Program-made: the position numbers and the translations under genes
From: Alloalcanivorax mobilis
GTDB lineage: Bacteria; Pseudomonadota; Gammaproteobacteria; Pseudomonadales; Alcanivoracaceae
DNA: 64,000 nt
Assembly: GCF_002864685.1 (NCBI RefSeq)
Contig: NZ_NMQZ01000021.1
Coordinates: 27,688 to 91,687 of the forward strand
Direction: 5' to 3'
The notes under the pieces: model-generated
Seen by the model: only the letters and a program-made list of their open reading frames with translations
What the model was told of the DNA's origin: nothing
The model's database searches: none
Part shown: one piece after another, positions 24,804 through 32,806 of the stretch
Layout of the letters: the number at the start of each line of letters is the position of its first letter
How positions within the stretch are numbered: position 1 is the stretch's first letter

Positions 24804-26579
24804 TTGAATACCGATCAGGCCATTGTGTTCGCGGTGCTGGCGATAACGCTGGCCCTGTTTATCTGGGACAAGCTGCGCTTCGATGTGGTTTCCATGCTGG
24901 CGCTGCTGGCCGTGGCGCTGGCCGGGCTGGTGCCCGCCGACCAGGTGTTCGCCGGTTTTGGCCACCCGGCGGTGGTGACGGTGGCGGCGGTGCTGGTGAT
25001 CAGCCAGGGGCTGGTCAACGCCGGGGTGGTGGACATCATCGCCCGCTTTCTTGGCAAAGTGGGCAACCACCCCACCGTGCAGGTGGCCACGCTCACCGCC
25101 ATGGTGGCGGTGTGCTCGGCCTTTATGAACAACGTTGGCGCACTGGCGCTGTTGATGCCGGTGGCGGTGTGGATGTCCCGGCAGAGCGGCAACTCACCTT
25201 CGATTCTGCTGATGCCACTGGCGTTCGGTTCGCTGCTGGGCGGCATGACCACCCTGATTGGCACGCCACCGAACATCATCATTGCGTCATATCGGCAGGG
25301 CGAGGCGCCCTTTGGCATGTTCGATTTTCTGCCGGTGGGCGGCGCGGTGGCGCTGGCCGGAGTGTTGTTCATTGCCCTGGTGGGGTGGCGGCTGACGCCC
25401 CGGCGCAAGGAAAACGGTGACCAGCAGGAACTGTTCAGTGTCGGTGATTACCTGGCCGAAGTGCGGTTGCCGGAAGAGTCCAAGAGCGCCGGCGGCACGT
25501 TGCACGATCTGCTGGAGAAACTGGGCGATGACGCCGATGTGGCGGTGGTCGGGTTGATCCGCGACGAAAACCGGCAACTGGCACCGTCCACGTACCGGGT
25601 GCTGCGGGGCAATGACATTCTGCTGCTGCAAGCGGACACCGACAGCCTGCAACAATTGCTCGACAACACCGATCTGGAGATCGCCGAGCAGACCGCCGAA
25701 GAGGGCCGCGAGGACCTCGGTGCCGGCGACGTGCAGGTTTCCGAACTGGTGATTGGCTCGGAATCATCGCTGATCGGGCGCAGCGCCAGCCGTCTCAAGC
25801 TGCGCGAGCGTTATGGTGTCAACGTATTGGCGGTGGCCCGCCAGGGGCATCGCGTCAAAAAACGCATCGGCGCGATGAGCTTCAACGCCGGCGACATTTT
25901 GTTGGTGCAGGGCACCGGCGAGGCCATTGGCGGCTTTGTCGCGGATCTCAATTGTCTGCCTCTGGCCGACCGTGGCCTGCGCATCGGTAATCCGCGCCGC
26001 AGTCTGTTGGCCACCGGCATTTTCGCCGCCGCGCTGGTGTTGATTGTCGCCGGTGTGTTGCCGGCCGCGATCGCTCTGGTGGCGGCGGCGGTGGCGATGG
26101 TAATCGTTGGCCTGTTGACCAGCGCCCAGGCGTACAAAAGCATCGACTGGTCGATCATCGTGCTGCTGGCGGCGATGATCCCGGTGGGCGGCGCCCTGGA
26201 GAGCTCCGGCGGCGCTGAACTGATCGCCAACCAGATGCTCGCCCTGGGGCAGGGATTGCCCGCCGCCGCGATCGTCGCGGTGGTGCTGGTGGGCACCATG
26301 CTGCTCTCCAATGTGGTCAATAACGCCGCCGCCGCGATTCTGGTAGCGCCCATCGCACTGAGCCTGGCCGGCCACATGGAATTGCCCTCCGACCCGTTGT
26401 TGATGGCGGTGGCGGTGGGCGCGTCGGCGGCGTTTCTGACTCCCATTGGCCATCAATCCAACGCCCTGGTGATGGAACCCGGTGGCTATCGCTTTGGCGA
26501 TTACTGGCGTTTGGGCTTGCCGTTGTCGTTGCTGCTGGTGGCGGTGGCGGTGCCAATGATTCTGTGGGTCTGGGGGTAG
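24804..26579 (+). CDS. SLC13-type carrier with two RCK_C domains
   Basis: A 591-residue inner-membrane carrier. Two membrane halves (about residues 1-190 and 405-590) flank two cytoplasmic TrkA-C (RCK_C) domains. The first half holds SAFMNNVGALALLMPVA and LIGTPPNIIIAS; the second half repeats the pattern with LLSNVVNNAAAAI and TPIGHQSNALVM. These are the substrate and sodium sites of the DASS/SLC13 family, which carries dicarboxylates, sulfate or citrate. RCK_C domains usually sense a small ligand. The start is a TTG at 24804 with GAGGAG six bases before it. Confidence 0.85.
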   Translation: MNTDQAIVFAVLAITLALFIWDKLRFDVVSMLALLAVALAGLVPADQVFAGFGHPAVVTVAAVLVISQGLVNAGVVDIIARFLGKVGNHPTVQVATLTAMVAVCSAFMNNVGALALLMPVAVWMSRQSGNSPSILLMPLAFGSLLGGMTTLIGTPPNIIIASYRQGEAPFGMFDFLPVGGAVALAGVLFIALVGWRLTPRRKENGDQQELFSVGDYLAEVRLPEESKSAGGTLHDLLEKLGDDADVAVVGLIRDENRQLAPSTYRVLRGNDILLLQADTDSLQQLLDNTDLEIAEQTAEEGREDLGAGDVQVSELVIGSESSLIGRSASRLKLRERYGVNVLAVARQGHRVKKRIGAMSFNAGDILLVQGTGEAIGGFVADLNCLPLADRGLRIGNPRRSLLATGIFAAALVLIVAGVLPAAIALVAAAVAMVIVGLLTSAQAYKSIDWSIIVLLAAMIPVGGALESSGGAELIANQMLALGQGLPAAAIVAVVLVGTMLLSNVVNNAAAAILVAPIALSLAGHMELPSDPLLMAVAVGASAAFLTPIGHQSNALVMEPGGYRFGDYWRLGLPLSLLLVAVAVPMILWVWG

Positions 26580-26694
26580 CCGTCGCCGGCTCGCGTATCT
26601 CTTTTAGCGATCACCGGCATGGCAACAATGCATTGGTGTGGCACCTTATGCGGGCCCATAATCGCCGCCCTTCACTTTTGGCCAGGGACTCGCC

Positions 26695-27894
26695 ATGACC
26701 CGTACTGTCTCTTCGTCCACGCCCCTTAGCCCGGCGCTGGTTTTCCTGATGGCGGTGACCACCGGCCTGGCGGTCGCCAGCAACTACTACGCTCAGCCGC
26801 TGTTGCACACCATCGCCGACCGCCTTTCGCTGTCCTATACCCACGCCGGTGTGATCGTGACCACCGCCCAGGCCGGTTATGCGGTGGGTCTGCTGTTGCT
26901 GGTGCCGCTGGGTGACCTGTTTGAACGGCGCCGGTTGATTGTGACGATGATGGTGTTGGCCGGGCTCGGCCTGCTGATCAGCGCCAACGCCGGCAATCTG
27001 ACCACGCTGCTGGTGGGTACCGCGATCACTGGAACGTTTTCGGTGGTGGCCCAGGTACTGGTGCCGTTCGCGGCGACACTGGCGGAGCCGCGGGCGCGCG
27101 GCAAGGTGGTCGGCACGGTGATGAGCGGTCTGCTGATGGGCATACTGCTGGCGCGCACCGTGGCCGGTGGGCTGTCGTCGTTGGGTGACTGGCGCACCGT
27201 CTACTGGGTGGCGGCGGCGCTGATGTTCGTGAACGCCGTGGCGCTGTGGCGCATGCTGCCGGATTACCGCCAATCCGCGGGGCTGTCCTATGGTCGTTTG
27301 TTGCTCTCCATCGCCAGTCTGTTCCGGCGCTACCCGCTGTTCCGGGTGCGTTCGACAATCGGTTTTCTGATCTTCGCCATGTTCAGCGTGCTGTGGACCT
27401 CGGTGGCGTTTTTGCTTTCCGCCGCGCCGTGGCATTTCTCCGACGCTACCATCGGTTTGTTTGGTCTTGCCGGCGCGGCCGGGGCGCTGGCTGCCCGCAA
27501 AGCAGGCTCGTTGGCGGATCGCGGCCATGCCCGCTGGACCACCCTGGGTGGCCTGTTGATGCTGGCGGTGTCGTGGCCGGTGCTGGGCCTGGGCGCCACC
27601 TCGCTGGTGGCATTGGTGATCGGCATTATCCTGCTCGATCTGGCGGTGCAGGCCGTGCACATCACCAACCTGAATCTGATTTACGGCCTCGACGAAGCGG
27701 TGCGCAACCGCCTCAATTCCGGGTACATGTTCGTTTATTTTCTTGGCGGTGCCTTCGGCTCGCTGGCCTCCGCCGCCGCCTTTCAACACGGCGGCTGGGC
27801 CGGCGTGGTGCTGTTGGGCGCGGCGTTGGCGCTGGCCGCGCTGTTGCTCGGCGTATTGGCCCGTGGCCCACGCCTCGAGCACGATGGTATGTAA
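26695..27894 (+). CDS. MFS transporter (drug efflux-like)
   Basis: A 399-residue, 12-helix carrier. Helix one contains SNYYAQPLLHTIAD, the common start of the YgaY/YnfM-like branch, and motif A is LLLVPLGDLFERRRLIV. The second half has SLADRGHARWTTLGG. The branch includes arabinose and drug exporters, but the substrate here is unknown. CCAGGGA lies before the ATG. It is followed 49 bases later by a GAF-domain gene in the same direction. Confidence 0.82.
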   Translation: MTRTVSSSTPLSPALVFLMAVTTGLAVASNYYAQPLLHTIADRLSLSYTHAGVIVTTAQAGYAVGLLLLVPLGDLFERRRLIVTMMVLAGLGLLISANAGNLTTLLVGTAITGTFSVVAQVLVPFAATLAEPRARGKVVGTVMSGLLMGILLARTVAGGLSSLGDWRTVYWVAAALMFVNAVALWRMLPDYRQSAGLSYGRLLLSIASLFRRYPLFRVRSTIGFLIFAMFSVLWTSVAFLLSAAPWHFSDATIGLFGLAGAAGALAARKAGSLADRGHARWTTLGGLLMLAVSWPVLGLGATSLVALVIGIILLDLAVQAVHITNLNLIYGLDEAVRNRLNSGYMFVYFLGGAFGSLASAAAFQHGGWAGVVLLGAALALAALLLGVLARGPRLEHDGM

Positions 27895-27942
27895 GTTGCT
27901 TATTCTCAGGTCACTGACACCCGCCGTTAAAAGAGGACCAAC

Positions 27943-28389
27943 GTGACCGACCCCCTGGATATGAAGCAAACCGTGGACGCTGTCCGGCGCGCTCTGCAAG
28001 TGGATGTGTGCAGCCTGTATCGCGCTCATGCTCGGCCCGGCGAGCTGGAGATCGTGGCCACCAGTGGACTGAATCAAAGTGTGATTGGCCAGCGGCTGGG
28101 CTATCACCAGGGGCTCACCGGCAAGGTGGCGCGTACTGGTCAGCCGGTGGTGGCGCGGGTTATTCAAGAGCATGCCGATTACTACCACGTGGCGGGCTCG
28201 GGGGAGGAACGTTTCCAGAGCTATCTGGGTATCCCGCTGGTCGAGGGCGACACTCTGCATGGCGTTCTGGTGATCCAGACCGAGCAAACGCGGACCTTCT
28301 TCCATCGTCATATCCAGGAGGTGCACAGCGCCGGCCGGCAGTTGCTCGACGATCTGATCGCGCTTGCCGGCGAGTCGGCCCCGACCTGA
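27943..28389 (+). CDS. GAF-domain protein, PtsP N-terminus-like
   Basis: A 148-residue protein made of a single GAF domain. The line [27 protein letters not shown] start, the [13 protein letters not shown] stretch and [10 protein letters not shown] are close to the N-terminal sensory domain of PtsP (enzyme I-Ntr). No phosphotransfer domain follows, so it is a free-standing sensor or binding protein. The start is a GTG at 27943 with AGAGGA before it. The following gene is separated by 92 bases. Confidence 0.75.
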   Translation: MTDPLDMKQTVDAVRRALQVDVCSLYRAHARPGELEIVATSGLNQSVIGQRLGYHQGLTGKVARTGQPVVARVIQEHADYYHVAGSGEERFQSYLGIPLVEGDTLHGVLVIQTEQTRTFFHRHIQEVHSAGRQLLDDLIALAGESAPT

Positions 28390-28481
28390 GCGATGGCCGC
28401 GGTGGCATACTTGGGTGCGATCCGGGCGTATCATCGCGGGGCGTTAGCGATTTCCGCTTTCCCGTCTACAGGACCTCCCCG

Positions 28482-28823
28482 TTGAGCGAATTCCCGTCTT
28501 GCCCACAGTGCGCCTCGCAATTCACCTACCAGGACGGCGTGTTCCTGGTGTGCCCCGAGTGCGGTTACGAATGGAACCCGAACGCCGCCCGCCAGAGCAG
28601 TGACGATGAGCCGGTGATTCGCGACGCCAATGGCACCGCGTTGGAAGACGGCGACACGGTCACCGTGATCAAGGATTTGAAGATCAAGGGCTCTTCCCTG
28701 GTGGTGAAAGTGGGCACCAAGGTGAAGGGGATCCGCTTGGTGGCAGGGGACCACAACATCGATTGCCGGATCGACGGTATCGGCGCCATGAAACTGAAAT
28801 CGGCGTTCGTGAAGAAGGTTTGA
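28482..28823 (+). CDS. yjdM: zinc-ribbon protein YjdM (PhnA)
   Basis: A 113-residue protein, nearly the same size as E. coli YjdM (111). The zinc ribbon is CPQC near residue 7 and CPEC near 26, then [19 protein letters not shown] and the C-terminal [11 protein letters not shown], all as in the family. Despite the old name PhnA it is not proven to act on phosphonates. The start is a TTG at 28482, preceded by AGGA; residues SEFPSCPQC follow as expected of the family. A longer frame upstream overlaps the GAF gene and has no similarity. Confidence 0.93.
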   Translation: MSEFPSCPQCASQFTYQDGVFLVCPECGYEWNPNAARQSSDDEPVIRDANGTALEDGDTVTVIKDLKIKGSSLVVKVGTKVKGIRLVAGDHNIDCRIDGIGAMKLKSAFVKKV

Positions 28824-28939
28824 GACCCGGGAATTATGCGGGAAAGGTGAACAGGCTTTCCCTAAGTGTTTGAGAATAAAAGAAATTATCCGAAAGGTCC
28901 GTTGTCGCATTGAGTAACCCCGTGACAAAGGAGCGCCTT

Positions 28940-29641
28940 ATGAACACCCGCAACCTGATCGATCAACTGCTTAAATCCGGCGCCGGTCTGCTTGATGGCA
29001 AGGGCGCGGGCCAGGGCGCCGCTGCCTCCGCTTCCCCGCCCGGCGCCTCCGGCTCGCCGCTCTCCAGTGTGCTGTCCGGTGCCGGTGGCGGCGCGTTGGC
29101 CGCGGGGGCCCTGGGCATGCTGGTGGGCAGCAAAAAAGGGCGAAAGATCGGCGGCAAGGTGCTCACCTATGGCGGTCTGGCGGCACTGGGCGTGGTCGCC
29201 TACAAAGCCTACAGCAACTACCAGCGCAATCAGGACGGCAGCGCCGTGCGTCCGGAACCGCGCACCGTGGACCGGCTGCCCGAGGCGGAGGCGGAGCAGC
29301 ACGGTCAGGCGATTCTGCGGGCGGTGATCGGTGCCGCCAAGGCGGACGGCCACATCGACGACCGTGAGCGCGAATTGATTGACGCCGAGGTGGCCCGTCT
29401 GGACCAGGACCCGGAGATGCAGCGCTGGTTCGATCAGGAACTGCGTAAGCCCCTCGACCCGGCGGAAGTGGCCTCCGCCGCCACCGCCCCGGAAATCGCC
29501 GCGGAAATGTATCTCGCCAGCGCCCTGGTGATTGATGATCAGAGTTTCATGGAGCGCGCTTACCTGGAAGAGCTGGTGCGGCAGATGAAGCTTGATCCGG
29601 CGCTGGTAAAAGAACTCGACGCCCAGGTGAATCAGGCCTGA
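28940..29641 (+). CDS. yebE: YebE-like DUF533 inner-membrane protein
   Basis: A 233-residue protein. A Gly/Ala/Ser-rich N-terminus leads to one hydrophobic segment (about residues 48-64), a basic patch GSKKGRKIGGK, and a second weak segment. The C-terminal domain (about 120-230) has the TerB-like acidic pattern KADGHIDDRERELID and LASALVIDDQS. E. coli YebE belongs to the Cpx envelope-stress regulon; the role is unknown. Start at 28940 is chosen for AAAGGAG. Confidence 0.88.
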   Translation: MNTRNLIDQLLKSGAGLLDGKGAGQGAAASASPPGASGSPLSSVLSGAGGGALAAGALGMLVGSKKGRKIGGKVLTYGGLAALGVVAYKAYSNYQRNQDGSAVRPEPRTVDRLPEAEAEQHGQAILRAVIGAAKADGHIDDRERELIDAEVARLDQDPEMQRWFDQELRKPLDPAEVASAATAPEIAAEMYLASALVIDDQSFMERAYLEELVRQMKLDPALVKELDAQVNQA

Positions 29642-29699
29642 TGGAAGCGACGAAGCGGTGTAGGGTTGAGAGTGTGATCAACAGCGGACAGGAGGTCCT

Positions 29700-30062
29700 G
29701 TGATTGAGTTGATGGGTATTCCGGACGACCGGGTGGTGGGCGTGCGCATTGATGGCCACGTCGATAAAGCCGCCTTCGATCAGATCATCGCGGAGATCGA
29801 GGCACGCTCCGCGCACCATGAAAAGCTGCGTATTTACGCGGAAATTCACTCCCTGGGCGGCATGTCCCTGGAAACGCTACTGGCGGACTTCAAGTTCGCG
29901 GTGAAAAACTGGCGGCGCTTTGACCGCGAGGCGATTGTCAGTGACCGGCGCTGGTTGCAGGGCATCGCGCCGGTGGTGGACAAACTGTTCCCCGGCATCG
30001 AGGTGAAAGCGTTCGCTCTGGATGACGCCGACGCCGCCCGTGCCTGGGTGCAGGAGCCGTAA
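29700..30062 (+). CDS. SpoIIAA-like STAS-fold protein
   Basis: A 120-residue cytoplasmic protein of the SpoIIAA-like (DUF/STAS-like) family. It has alternating strands and helices, with VVGVRIDGHVDKAAFD at the start, LRIYAEIHSLGG in the middle and DKLFPGIEVKAFALDD near the end. Family members may bind lipids; no partner kinase is coded nearby. The start is a GTG at 29700 behind an excellent AGGAGGT. It lies 58 bases after yebE, so the two may be cotranscribed. Confidence 0.82.
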   Translation: MIELMGIPDDRVVGVRIDGHVDKAAFDQIIAEIEARSAHHEKLRIYAEIHSLGGMSLETLLADFKFAVKNWRRFDREAIVSDRRWLQGIAPVVDKLFPGIEVKAFALDDADAARAWVQEP

Positions 30063-30185
30063 GCGGGACGGGCGCGGACCCGACCCAATTCACCTCTTCC
30101 AAAACGGCGAGCGGGCCAGGGGGTTGGCGTGCCAGCGTGCTGCGTGAAAGCGTGTTCGCGGGCGGCGCCTCGGCGGACGCCCGGA

Positions 30186-30359
30186 TCAGTGCTTAAGAAT
30201 CACGTACAGCGCGTGGATGATGCCCGGCACGAAGCCAAACAGTGTCAGCAGGATGTTCAACCAGAAGTGGCCTTTGAAGCCGACTTCCAGGAACACGCCC
30301 AGCGGTGGCAACAAAATGGCGAACAGTATTTTGATCGGATCGGTGGCGGTGAGCGGCAT
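30186..30359 (-). CDS. YqaE/Pmp3 family small membrane protein
   Basis: A 57-residue protein with two membrane helices: ILFAILLPPLGVFLEVG and LNILLTLFGFVPGIIHALYV. Both match the Pmp3/YqaE family, which in yeast and plants is linked to membrane potential and salt stress. The start is the ATG at 30359 with AGGAG upstream; a longer frame adds only Arg-rich residues. It converges on the SpoIIAA-like gene. Confidence 0.92.
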   Translation of the reverse strand: MPLTATDPIKILFAILLPPLGVFLEVGFKGHFWLNILLTLFGFVPGIIHALYVILKH

Positions 30360-30600
30360 ACGGTGACTCCTAGGCAGGTGCGCGCGCCGTGCCCGTGAGG
30401 CCATGGCGCGCCGGGCCCGGGCGACGTGGTGCGCCCGTGACGATTCGATAGTGCGCCAGGCGTCGGCGCCGGACCAGTGCCTGGGCGCTTATTTGTACAG
30501 GGTTTTACGGGTTGGCCATTTGTCGTATAAACAAACAGCGGCGGCGCTGCCAGGCTGGTCGTACCCCCGCTGGCCATGATCATAATAATCGGAGAGCCCC

Positions 30601-31908
30601 ATGCTGAATCGCGCCGCCAAACCGCTGGTCCGTGTGGTCGAGCGATACCTTCCCGACCCTTATATTTTCGTGTTGATCCTGACTCTGGTGGCGTTCGTCG
30701 CGGCGCTGTTGGTGGAACGGCAAACGCCGCTGGCGGTAGTTGCCATGTGGGGCGACGGTTTCTGGGCGTTGCTGAGCTTCTCCATGCAGATGCTGCTGGT
30801 GCTGGTGACCGGCTTCATGCTGGCCAGCACGCCGCTGGTGAAGGGTATTCTAGACCGGCTCGCCGGGCTGGCGCGCACCCCCGGCCAGGCGATTCTGCTG
30901 GTCACCCTGGTGGCGTTGATCGCCAGTTGGATCAACTGGGGCTTTGGCCTGGTGGTCGGCGCCCTGTTCGCCAAGGCCCTGGCGCGGCGCATCAGTGTGC
31001 ATTATCCGTTGTTGATCGCCAGTGCCTATTCCGGCTTCGTGGTCTGGCACGGCGGCATTTCCGGCTCGATTCCCCTGACCATCGCCACCGAAGGACACTT
31101 CACTCAGGATCGCATCGGCGTGATCGGCACCGGCGACACCATCTTTGCGTTTTTTAACCTGGCCATTGTGGCGGCGCTGTTTATCGTCGTGCCGTTGGTG
31201 AACCGCCTGATGCTGCCGCCGCCGGGCGAGAGCGTGGCGGTGGACCCGGCCAGATTGCAAGAGCCGGACCCCGGCGAAGTGAAAATCACCCGCCCGGCGG
31301 AATACCTGGAGAACAGCCGCGTGCTGGCCTGGTTGATCGGCGCCGGCGGGGTGGCCTGGACGGTCAATCATTTCATCAACAGCGGCGGGCTGAACCTGAA
31401 CGTGGTGAATTTCATGTTCCTGTTTCTCGCCATCATTTTGCACGGCACCCCTCGGCGCCTTTTGATCAGCCTGAACGAGGCGGTCAAAGGCGGCGCCGGC
31501 ATCGTGATCCAGTTTCCGTTTTACGCCGGCATCATGGCGATCATGACCGACTCCGGGCTGGCCGGGACCATCTCCAATGGCTTTGTCTCCATCGCCAGCG
31601 CCGATTCATTGCCGTTCTGGAGTTTTATCAGCGCCGGCGTGGTGAACATTTTCGTGCCCTCCGGCGGCGGGCAATGGGCGGTTCAGGCGCCGGTGATGCT
31701 GCCCGCCGCCCAGGAACTCGGCGCCAGCATTCCGCGTGTCGCCATAGCGGTGGCCTGGGGCGACGCCTGGACCAACCTGCTGCAGCCGTTCTGGGCCCTG
31801 CCGGTGCTGGCCATCGCCGGGCTCAAGGCGAAAGACATCATGGGCTACTGCCTGATGCTGTTGATCATTACCGGGATCATCATCAGCGTCGGCCTGACCT
31901 GGTTTTGA
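30601..31908 (+). CDS. atoE: short-chain fatty-acid transporter AtoE
   Basis: A 435-residue inner-membrane carrier with about 10-12 helices. SWINWGFGLVVGALFAKALA, YSGFVVWHGGISGSIPLT and the late FVPSGGGQWAVQAPVM are the strong marks of the AtoE family, which takes up acetoacetate and short-chain fatty acids. The usual atoDAB partners are not present, so it works with enzymes coded elsewhere. The ATG at 30601 follows GGAGAG. The upstream 241-base gap is GC-rich with a short AT stretch (30490-30540) that holds TATAAA. Confidence 0.88.
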   Translation: MLNRAAKPLVRVVERYLPDPYIFVLILTLVAFVAALLVERQTPLAVVAMWGDGFWALLSFSMQMLLVLVTGFMLASTPLVKGILDRLAGLARTPGQAILLVTLVALIASWINWGFGLVVGALFAKALARRISVHYPLLIASAYSGFVVWHGGISGSIPLTIATEGHFTQDRIGVIGTGDTIFAFFNLAIVAALFIVVPLVNRLMLPPPGESVAVDPARLQEPDPGEVKITRPAEYLENSRVLAWLIGAGGVAWTVNHFINSGGLNLNVVNFMFLFLAIILHGTPRRLLISLNEAVKGGAGIVIQFPFYAGIMAIMTDSGLAGTISNGFVSIASADSLPFWSFISAGVVNIFVPSGGGQWAVQAPVMLPAAQELGASIPRVAIAVAWGDAWTNLLQPFWALPVLAIAGLKAKDIMGYCLMLLIITGIIISVGLTWF

Positions 31909-32007
31909 GCACCACGGGCGTGGCAGTGGCCACCAGGTGCTCTCGCACCGCATGCTGCGCTCGCTGGGCCATGAAGCCGAGACCCGCCGATCAAAGGCGC
32001 ACCCTGC

Positions 32008-32028
32008 TGAACACTGAACACTGAACAC
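32008..32028. repeat. 7-base tandem repeat
   Basis: Three perfect copies of TGAACAC follow the atoE gene and precede the transposase-like gene. A related string (TGAACACTGAAAAC) follows the glycosyltransferase gene near 6470. No function is apparent. Confidence 0.7.
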
Positions 32029-32149
32029 TCGTAATCCATCACTGACGCCACCGATAGTGAATCTCGCCGGCCAAATGCCAGGGATCTCCTCTTGGTGGCG
32101 CGGGGTTGGCCGGTTAGCGTTTGGATGTACTCAGCAAGGAGCGCTTGGT

Positions 32150-32806
32150 ATGTCTGAATCACTCATGGGCGGGGCCCTCGCCACCGCCACGTTGCCCGCC
32201 ACCACCTGGCAGATCACCCAGTGCAGCGTGCACCGGCAGCGTTGTTTTTTTCTCGACATGGATCGTCATCACTATCTGGCGCTGCTGCGCCGTGCCGCCC
32301 GGCGCCATAACTGCGCCGTTCACGCCTATGTATTAATGGACGATCACGTGCGTTTGCTGCTCAGTGATCGCCGGCCAGGTCTGATGGCGAGCCGGCCGGG
32401 CGCGGTGGAAAGCCTGATGGCCGCGTTGGCGGGGGCCTATCTGGCGTATCTGAACCAGACCTACGAGCGTCGTGGCGTACTTTGGCAAACCGGGTTTTAT
32501 CGGATCGCGATGGCGAGTGAAAGCGCGCTGCTGGCCAGCCACCGCGACATTGAACTCAGCCCGGTGCGCGCCGGGCAGGTGGTCGACCCGGGCGAGTACC
32601 CGTGGTCCAGCTTCCAGGGTAACGCCTTGGGCTTGGCCGACCCGGTGCTCAGCGAGCACGCCGGATACCGGCGCCTGGGCCATTGCCGGCGCAGCCGCTG
32701 CGAGGCGTATCGTCAGTTGGTGTGGGCGCCGCTGCGGCCCGCCCGCCAGCCGCCCCGGGACGGCGAGCGGGCCGCCTTCAGAAGTCGACCTGATAGCCCA
32801 GGGTGA
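32150..32806 (+). CDS. REP-associated tyrosine transposase-like protein, active site degenerate
   Basis: A 218-residue Y1-transposase (IS200/RAYT) relative. The family framework is kept: HAYVLMDDH at residues 58-66, GVLWQTGFYR near 109, and IELSPVRAG with YPWSSF near 134-155. Two expected catalytic positions differ: the HUH pair is HVR (residues 66-68) instead of HVH, and the position that is Tyr in YIELNPVRAG-type sequences is Asp133. It is therefore probably inactive as a nuclease. AAGGAG lies 9 bases before the ATG. Its end overlaps the fecA-like gene by 29 bases, tail to tail. Confidence 0.78.
   Translation: MSESLMGGALATATLPATTWQITQCSVHRQRCFFLDMDRHHYLALLRRAARRHNCAVHAYVLMDDHVRLLLSDRRPGLMASRPGAVESLMAALAGAYLAYLNQTYERRGVLWQTGFYRIAMASESALLASHRDIELSPVRAGQVVDPGEYPWSSFQGNALGLADPVLSEHAGYRRLGHCRRSRCEAYRQLVWAPLRPARQPPRDGERAAFRSRPDSPG

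Noticed and set aside
26611..28434. 607-codon minus-strand open frame
   Set aside because: It lies antisense to the MFS and GAF genes, which have clear families and start signals. His/Gln/Arg-rich composition is typical of shadow frames.
31909..32007. Possible remnant of a coding sequence between atoE and the transposase-like gene
   Set aside because: A few residues (HRMLRSLGHEAE) look protein-like, but the stretch is too short to assign.
32008..32149. REP hairpins next to the RAYT-like gene
   Set aside because: I looked for short paired palindromes with a 5' tetranucleotide as in REP/RAYT pairs and found none flanking this gene; the structured repeats elsewhere are larger and of different form, so no link is claimed.
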